From: DATGIQ01 sp035295665
Lineage (GTDB): Bacteria; Planctomycetota; Planctomycetia; Gemmatales; Gemmataceae
Direction: 5' to 3'
DNA: 11,317 bases
Assembly (NCBI GenBank): GCA_035295665.1
Contig: DATGIQ010000180.1
Location: 1 to 11,317 of the forward strand
Part shown: one piece after another, positions 7,182 through 11,317 of the stretch
Layout of the letters: every line of letters begins with the position of its first letter
Position numbering within the stretch: position 1 is the first letter of the stretch
Program-made: the position numbers and the translations under genes
The notes under the pieces: generated by a model
Seen by the model: the letters and a program-made list of their open reading frames with translations, nothing else
What the model was told of the DNA's origin: nothing
Databases searched by the model: none

Positions 7182-8303
7182 TTACGGTGCATCAAAGACT
7201 TCGCCGCCATTGCGGGTCGCCAGGGCCCGCTGCACTACAGGGTTGGTGTCGTAGCCCAGGAACCGCACGGAGCCGTCACCCATGCAGAAATTTGCTCCAC
7301 CGACGTGCAAACTCCAATAATGGAACTGATCGCATTGGCTGAACAGGCTGCCGGGACTGAGTTTGTAGGCGAGCGGGCTATTGGGGTCCGGGCTCCCCCG
7401 GCTACAAGGCTTGCCGTTGGCGTCGATTGGATTGGGAGAGCCGGGCGAATCGAACTCATGGCGTTCCGACATGCCCAGGATGACGTCCCCATCGCCATCG
7501 CCGCTGTTACCGAAGCCGGCGAACATCCAGCCGAAAATCAAGTCTTTGCTCGGCGGCCGTTCGCCGATCATCAACGTATTGCTGGTACCGTCCGACACCG
7601 CTGCCAGGCGCACCCCAGAGGGACAAACGCCGGTCGTGTTTTGAACCGGAATGAGAATTCCGTTCATGCCCGTTGGGTGCCCGGTCGTCGGATCGAGCTC
7701 GTCGTTCTTTGTGGGAAAGTCCCCCGTGTCTCCCGGATACACATGGCCGCCGCGGTGGCTAATCCCGCTCACGCCCTGGTAAGCGGTGAAGGCAATCGTG
7801 TAGCTGTCGCCGTACTCCGACACCTGGGTAACAACCAGTGTTCGCTTGTCGGCCGGACAACTGAAGATCGGTTGCTCCGTTCCCAGGCCAACGAACCGTG
7901 GCTTGCCCAGGCCATCGAAGCTCCAAGGATCGAAACGCCGGGGGAGCGGCACGGCCGTGTTGGATTCTTCCTGATTCATTTGATTCCACACGTTGCCTTG
8001 TTCGACCCAGGGCATGATCCGGGTAAACCAGCTCAGCATCCAATACTTTTGGGTCGTTTTGGGACCGGTGCTGTCGAAGAACGGCATGTTGTCCAGGCCG
8101 GGTGGAAAGGAGCCAAGTTGATCATGGTAGCCGTGCAAGGCCAGACCCATTTGCTTGAGATTATTGGCACATTTCAAGCGGTTGGCGGCCTCGCGGACTT
8201 TTTGCACGGCCGGCAAGAGCAGGCCGATCAGGACGGCGATGATCGCAATCACCACCAAGAGCTCGATGAGCGTGAAAGCCGACAGGCGACGGGGACGATT
8301 CAT
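7182..8303 (-). CDS. DUF1559 family prepilin-like protein with H-X9-DG C-terminal signature (373 aa)
   Basis: The N-terminus is a type IV pilin/type II pseudopilin signal: basic MNRPRRLSA, then FTLIELLVVIAIIAVLIG with Glu at mature position 5, then PAVQKVREAANR. Prepilin peptidase should cleave between Ala9 and Phe10; the residue before the cut is Ala instead of the more usual Gly. The body has the usual DUF1559 landmarks: KCANNLKQMGLALHGYHD (44-61), FPPG near 66, and SDGTSNTLMIGE (237-248). The C-terminal prepilin-associated signature follows, with His333, nine residues, then Asp343-Gly344 in HVGGANFCMGDGSVRFLG. Length is normal for the family. These proteins are greatly expanded in planctomycetes, and their role is unproven (surface or pseudopilus-like structures are suspected). 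The start has GGAGA 7 bases upstream. The 52-aa lipoprotein gene follows. Confidence 0.96.
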   Translation of the reverse strand: MNRPRRLSAFTLIELLVVIAIIAVLIGLLLPAVQKVREAANRLKCANNLKQMGLALHGYHDQLGSFPPGLDNMPFFDSTGPKTTQKYWMLSWFTRIMPWVEQGNVWNQMNQEESNTAVPLPRRFDPWSFDGLGKPRFVGLGTEQPIFSCPADKRTLVVTQVSEYGDSYTIAFTAYQGVSGISHRGGHVYPGDTGDFPTKNDELDPTTGHPTGMNGILIPVQNTTGVCPSGVRLAAVSDGTSNTLMIGERPPSKDLIFGWMFAGFGNSGDGDGDVILGMSERHEFDSPGSPNPIDANGKPCSRGSPDPNSPLAYKLSPGSLFSQCDQFHYWSLHVGGANFCMGDGSVRFLGYDTNPVVQRALATRNGGEVFDAP

Positions 8304-8587
8304 GAGCTTTTCTCCGAGGGCGGACCCAACGAAATAGACGTGGGCATTGTTGGATGGCGAGACAAAGCCCGGTGACCGGATCCACAGTTGCCTAGACTAC
8401 TCTCCATTTTGCGGTAAATCAAACAAAAATCGGACCGCGATCGTTGTAAAATGGACCGGCTTGGGAAACCGTGCGGGTCCAGGTATTCGCAATGGTCCCG
8501 TGGAAGGTGATGTTTTCCGTTCGCTGGCGGATTGCCCGACCGGGCGGCCAAACGGGCCAAAGCTGCAATCACGCGGAGAGTCGCCTC
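8304..8587. other. intergenic region between divergent DUF1559 and WD40 genes
   Basis: This 284-bp gap must hold the promoters of both flanking genes. An AT-rich patch lies at about 8405-8455. It contains TAAAAT (8447-8452, plus strand), a possible -10 box, and a CGATCG palindrome, but I find no convincing -35 partner on either strand. The WD40 frame is open back to a GTG at 8471 and includes ATGs at 8492 and 8510, yet that stretch encodes nothing recognisable. Confidence 0.4.
8575..8580 (+). promoter_or_regulatory. ribosome binding site of the zinc-ribbon/WD40 gene
   Basis: GGAGAG ends 7 bases before the ATG at 8588, the codon from which the zinc ribbon begins. It decides between this start and the upstream in-frame GTG/ATG codons at 8471, 8492 and 8510. 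Confidence 0.65.
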
Positions 8588-10978
8588 ATGATTCAGTTTG
8601 TTTGCCCCCACTGCAACACATCTCTGAGAACCGGAAATGCCGCCGCCAAGGTCGCTCGATGCCCCAAGTGCTTCGAGATGATCCCTCTCCCCACACCGCG
8701 GAATCCAAGCGCTTCGCTACCGGATTCCGATGAGCTGGCAGCGGCATCTTCGGCAAGCGGGGCGGCCTCTCCAGAGGCCAGGCAGGGGTCGGGCCCGCTG
8801 GACCATCAAGGGCTGCGACTCCAGCGAAAGTCAAACCTCTTCTTGGTAGGATTGGCCGTTACGGGACTGGCCTGCGCTGGGTTCATGATCTTCGATTTCT
8901 TTGCCAGGGGGGATTCCGCGAAGGGACGGGAGCGGCGCCAACGGCCCCGTGTCAACCAGGAGCGACCCCTTGATGCGCCTTTGACTCCTCCGCCGGTGCC
9001 CCCGGCTGATCCGGTACCAAAGACAGCATCGAGGAAAGCCAGGCCCGTCCGCATGGCACAGGCCCCGGAGCTCAAACCGCGTTTGCGTTTGGGGACGTTG
9101 CGGTTTCGCCACGGGGGAATCGTGAAGGATCTGGCAGGGCCATCGCGGAATCACTTGCTGGCCTCATGCGGCGTCGACGGCAAAGTCCGAATCTGGGATA
9201 CGCGAACTGGGGAAGCGGTGCGCTGCCTCTCCGGCGCTAGTGAGCCGCTCTACTGCGTCACGCTCTCTCCCGATGGCCAATGGGTAGCTGCCGGCGGACA
9301 GCGGGGCGTCTATTACTGGGAAGTTGCGACTGCGAAAGAGGTGCGGCGGTGGCAGAATCCCCTCGCCTTCGCAACTTGCCTCGCATTGGCTCCGGATGGC
9401 CGAACTCTGGCGATGCGTGGCCAAGCCCGCGCAGAAATCTCCTTGTGGGACGCGCCGACCGCTACCAAGCTTTACGATTGGGGCGCACAGATAGGCGGAC
9501 AGCTGGCCTTCTCACCCGATGGCAGGACGCTGGCCGTATCGGATAACGCGGTCCGGCTCCTGGACGTCACCACGGGCGAAGAGCAACTCGGACTCCCTTC
9601 CGCTGCGGCTGTGGCGTATTCGCCCGATGGCCGGATCCTGGCCCTGGGTGGCTCCAATGGCATGCTCCAACTCTGGGAACCGGCGACCGGCAAACAAATC
9701 CAGTCACTTAGCGGCCACCAGGGAATCGTTCTTCGGGTTGCTTTCTCGGCAGACGGCAAGACATTGGCTTCCTTCAGCGGCAATGGCGAAATCCGTGTTT
9801 GGAATCTGGCCACCGGCAAAGAACGCTGCCGCATTAAGCATGCGGGACCAATCGCCTTATCCGAGGATGGCACCGTCCTGTACGTCGGTGGCTCGGACAG
9901 TGTCATTCGCCTCTGGAACACGGCTACCGGCGAGGAACTGCGCAGTCATGGTGGCCAAGGAGCAATTACGGCAGCCGCGGTGGCTCCGGATGGGAAGAGC
10001 GTGGTTACTGCGGGGCAAGATTCGGTTCTGTACGCCTGGAACGCATCCGATGGTCAATTGATCCGCCGCTACCAGGGGCACCAATGGACGATCAGTTGTC
10101 TGGCGTTCTCCCCGAACGGCCGGCTGTTGGCCTCGGGGGGAGGGATGGTTTTCCCGCTCCAGCCCCGCGACCAGCCGTGCGAGCTGCGTTTATGGGACAC
10201 CGCGACAGGGCGAGAGGTGCACCGATTGGATAGCGGTCAATCCCCTGTTATCCGCGTGACGTTTCTCGCCGGCGGTCAATCGCTTGCGGCGGTCGAAGCC
10301 GGCGGAGGGCGTGTGCGGATCTGGGAAGCTGCGACCGGCAAGGAACTCTACCAGTTTGGCAACCGTTTGTCGGCAAATGCCTCGTTTTCTCCAAACGGAA
10401 CGTTTTTCGGCCATGGGGGACTGTACTCCTCTTTAACTCCCGATGGAGCGTTGCTGGCTCAATGGGGACCGGATGTAGTGCAGCTCTGGAGCATGGGGGA
10501 TCGTACCCGACTCGGCGAATTTCGTCCAGAACTGGGCGTGCCATCGCTGGCCATGCGGGACGGATACAGAGGATTTATCCTCTCTGCCCAGGCGATCTCG
10601 CCGGGCGGCAAGTACCTCGCTTGCGCTGTAGCAACACAGGACGGCATCATTCACGTTTTCGACGTTGCCTCCGGAGCAGAGATCGCAGCGCTCCGAGGTC
10701 ACGCCGCCCCAGCGCCAGCCTGGCGCGAGGCGGTCAGTTCGCTGACTTGGTCCCATGACGGCAAGATCCTGGCTTCGGGAGGCGGAGACGGACAAGTTTG
10801 GCTCTGGGATGTGGCAACTGGCCGCGCACTCCGCCGCTGTGCCGGGCATGAGGGCCGCGTCACGGCCCTGGCATTTTCTTTGGATGACCGCACCCTCGTC
10901 TCCGGTGGCGATGATACGACTGCCTTGATTTGGGATCTCAGCGGCATCGAGAATAGCGTTTCGATCCGCTCGCCTTGA
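8588..10978 (+). CDS. zinc-ribbon / transmembrane / 14-repeat WD40 protein (796 aa)
   Basis: The start at 8588 places a zinc ribbon at the very N-terminus: CPHC (6-9) and CPKC (25-28), as in other planctomycete zinc-ribbon proteins. A low-complexity Ser/Ala linker follows. One hydrophobic segment spans 84-106 (LFLVGLAVTGLACAGFMIF), then a basic and Pro-rich linker to about 165. From about 170 to the end I count 14 WD40 blades by their terminal signatures. Examples are VRIWDTRTG (200), LQLWEPATG (360), IRVWNLATG (402), LRLWDTATG (533), VWLWDVATG (737) and ALIWDLSG (779). Fourteen blades suit two seven-bladed propellers. The blade near 590-635 is degenerate, and the blades near 517-533 and 705-717 carry insertions. 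No kinase, sigma-factor or cytochrome domain is present, although planctomycete WD40 tracts are often fused to such domains. The likely role is protein binding at the membrane. Which side the propellers occupy is unclear. Confidence 0.93.
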   Translation: MIQFVCPHCNTSLRTGNAAAKVARCPKCFEMIPLPTPRNPSASLPDSDELAAASSASGAASPEARQGSGPLDHQGLRLQRKSNLFLVGLAVTGLACAGFMIFDFFARGDSAKGRERRQRPRVNQERPLDAPLTPPPVPPADPVPKTASRKARPVRMAQAPELKPRLRLGTLRFRHGGIVKDLAGPSRNHLLASCGVDGKVRIWDTRTGEAVRCLSGASEPLYCVTLSPDGQWVAAGGQRGVYYWEVATAKEVRRWQNPLAFATCLALAPDGRTLAMRGQARAEISLWDAPTATKLYDWGAQIGGQLAFSPDGRTLAVSDNAVRLLDVTTGEEQLGLPSAAAVAYSPDGRILALGGSNGMLQLWEPATGKQIQSLSGHQGIVLRVAFSADGKTLASFSGNGEIRVWNLATGKERCRIKHAGPIALSEDGTVLYVGGSDSVIRLWNTATGEELRSHGGQGAITAAAVAPDGKSVVTAGQDSVLYAWNASDGQLIRRYQGHQWTISCLAFSPNGRLLASGGGMVFPLQPRDQPCELRLWDTATGREVHRLDSGQSPVIRVTFLAGGQSLAAVEAGGGRVRIWEAATGKELYQFGNRLSANASFSPNGTFFGHGGLYSSLTPDGALLAQWGPDVVQLWSMGDRTRLGEFRPELGVPSLAMRDGYRGFILSAQAISPGGKYLACAVATQDGIIHVFDVASGAEIAALRGHAAPAPAWREAVSSLTWSHDGKILASGGGDGQVWLWDVATGRALRRCAGHEGRVTALAFSLDDRTLVSGGDDTTALIWDLSGIENSVSIRSP

Positions 10979-11180
10979 CCGTGTTCCCTTGGTTTGCTGT
11001 GCGTTGGCTCGACCCCGCTTTGGATGTCAAGCTGGGCCAGGGCGCTCTCCCATCAACCAAGAATCCAACACAGCGTCGGAGGTCGACAACCACAATTTGC
11101 CAGATTCCTGTCTGAAACAGCTCCTTCCGACGCTTAGGTAATAAGGGAACAAACTGTTTGGACCATCACAGAGGCCATGC

Positions 11181-11317
11181 GTGGTAAGACCATCCTGGGC
11201 AACCGAAGAACGGATGAAGCAAGCCCAGGAGCATTATCGCTGCTGTACCCTCTGCGAACATCGTTGCCGTGTGAATCGGTGGGATGGCGAACGGGGCCCC
11301 TGCAAGGCTGGACCTAG
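11181..11317 (+). CDS. N-terminus of a PflA-like (COG1313-type) radical SAM protein (3' truncated by window edge)
   Basis: The frame is open from 11145 to the end of the window. It encodes a Cys-rich N-terminal motif, HYRCCTLCEHRCRVNR followed by GERGPCKAG. This closely matches the pattern 'Y..C.LC...C.VNR..GE.G.C.A' that opens the PflA/PflX-like radical SAM proteins of COG1313, in front of their SAM-binding CX3CX2C motif, which lies beyond the window. Two starts are possible: GTG at 11181, with AGAGG 6 bases upstream, or ATG at 11214, with only a weak GAAG upstream. I prefer the GTG because of the ribosome site, with low certainty. No substrate can be assigned from this fragment. About 200 bases separate it from the WD40 stop, so co-transcription is uncertain. 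Confidence 0.75.
   Translation, partial: MVRPSWATEERMKQAQEHYRCCTLCEHRCRVNRWDGERGPCKAGP

Noticed and set aside
7029..8375. Plus-strand ORF of 448 codons opposite the DUF1559 gene
   Set aside because: It is antisense to an unmistakable DUF1559 coding sequence and to the lipoprotein gene, shows no domain, and is explained by codon bias of the true strand.

Overview
The window looks like chromosomal DNA from a planctomycete, probably of the Gemmata type (phylum fairly confident, family only a guess). The main evidence is a DUF1559 prepilin-like protein with its H-X9-DG signature followed by a tiny lipoprotein. Supporting evidence is a zinc-ribbon/WD40 membrane protein, very large secreted TPR proteins, and a multiheme cytochrome c fused to TPRs. 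The DNA is GC-rich by eye. Several genes carry GGAG-type ribosome sites 7-11 nt before the start. I see no transposase, integrase, CRISPR array, toxin-antitoxin pair or other mobile or defence module.

Layout from left to right. (1) Bases 1-359, plus strand: the C-terminus of a protein that begins outside the window. (2) Bases 485-557, minus strand: a tRNA-Ala(CGC) with a good promoter of its own just upstream (570-599). (3) Bases 630-4809, minus strand: a likely two-gene operon for exported TPR proteins of 1018 aa (transcribed first) and 357 aa, driven by a TTGACC/TATACT promoter at 4906-4933. (4) Bases 4966-6957, plus strand and divergent from the TPR pair: a seven-heme cytochrome c with an N-terminal membrane anchor and a C-terminal TPR domain. 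(5) Bases 6974-8303, minus strand: a DUF1559 protein followed by a 52-aa lipoprotein, converging on the cytochrome gene with a 16-bp gap. (6) Bases 8588-10978, plus strand: a zinc-ribbon / transmembrane / 14-blade WD40 protein. (7) From about 11181 to the end, plus strand: the N-terminus of a PflA-like (COG1313-type) radical SAM protein.

Most complete proteins carry export or membrane signals and are built from TPR or WD40 scaffolds, so the region encodes mainly envelope-associated proteins. The cytochrome is the only one with an obvious chemical role, electron transfer. The divergent promoter arrangement might link the cytochrome with the secreted TPR proteins, but nothing in the sequence proves that they work together.
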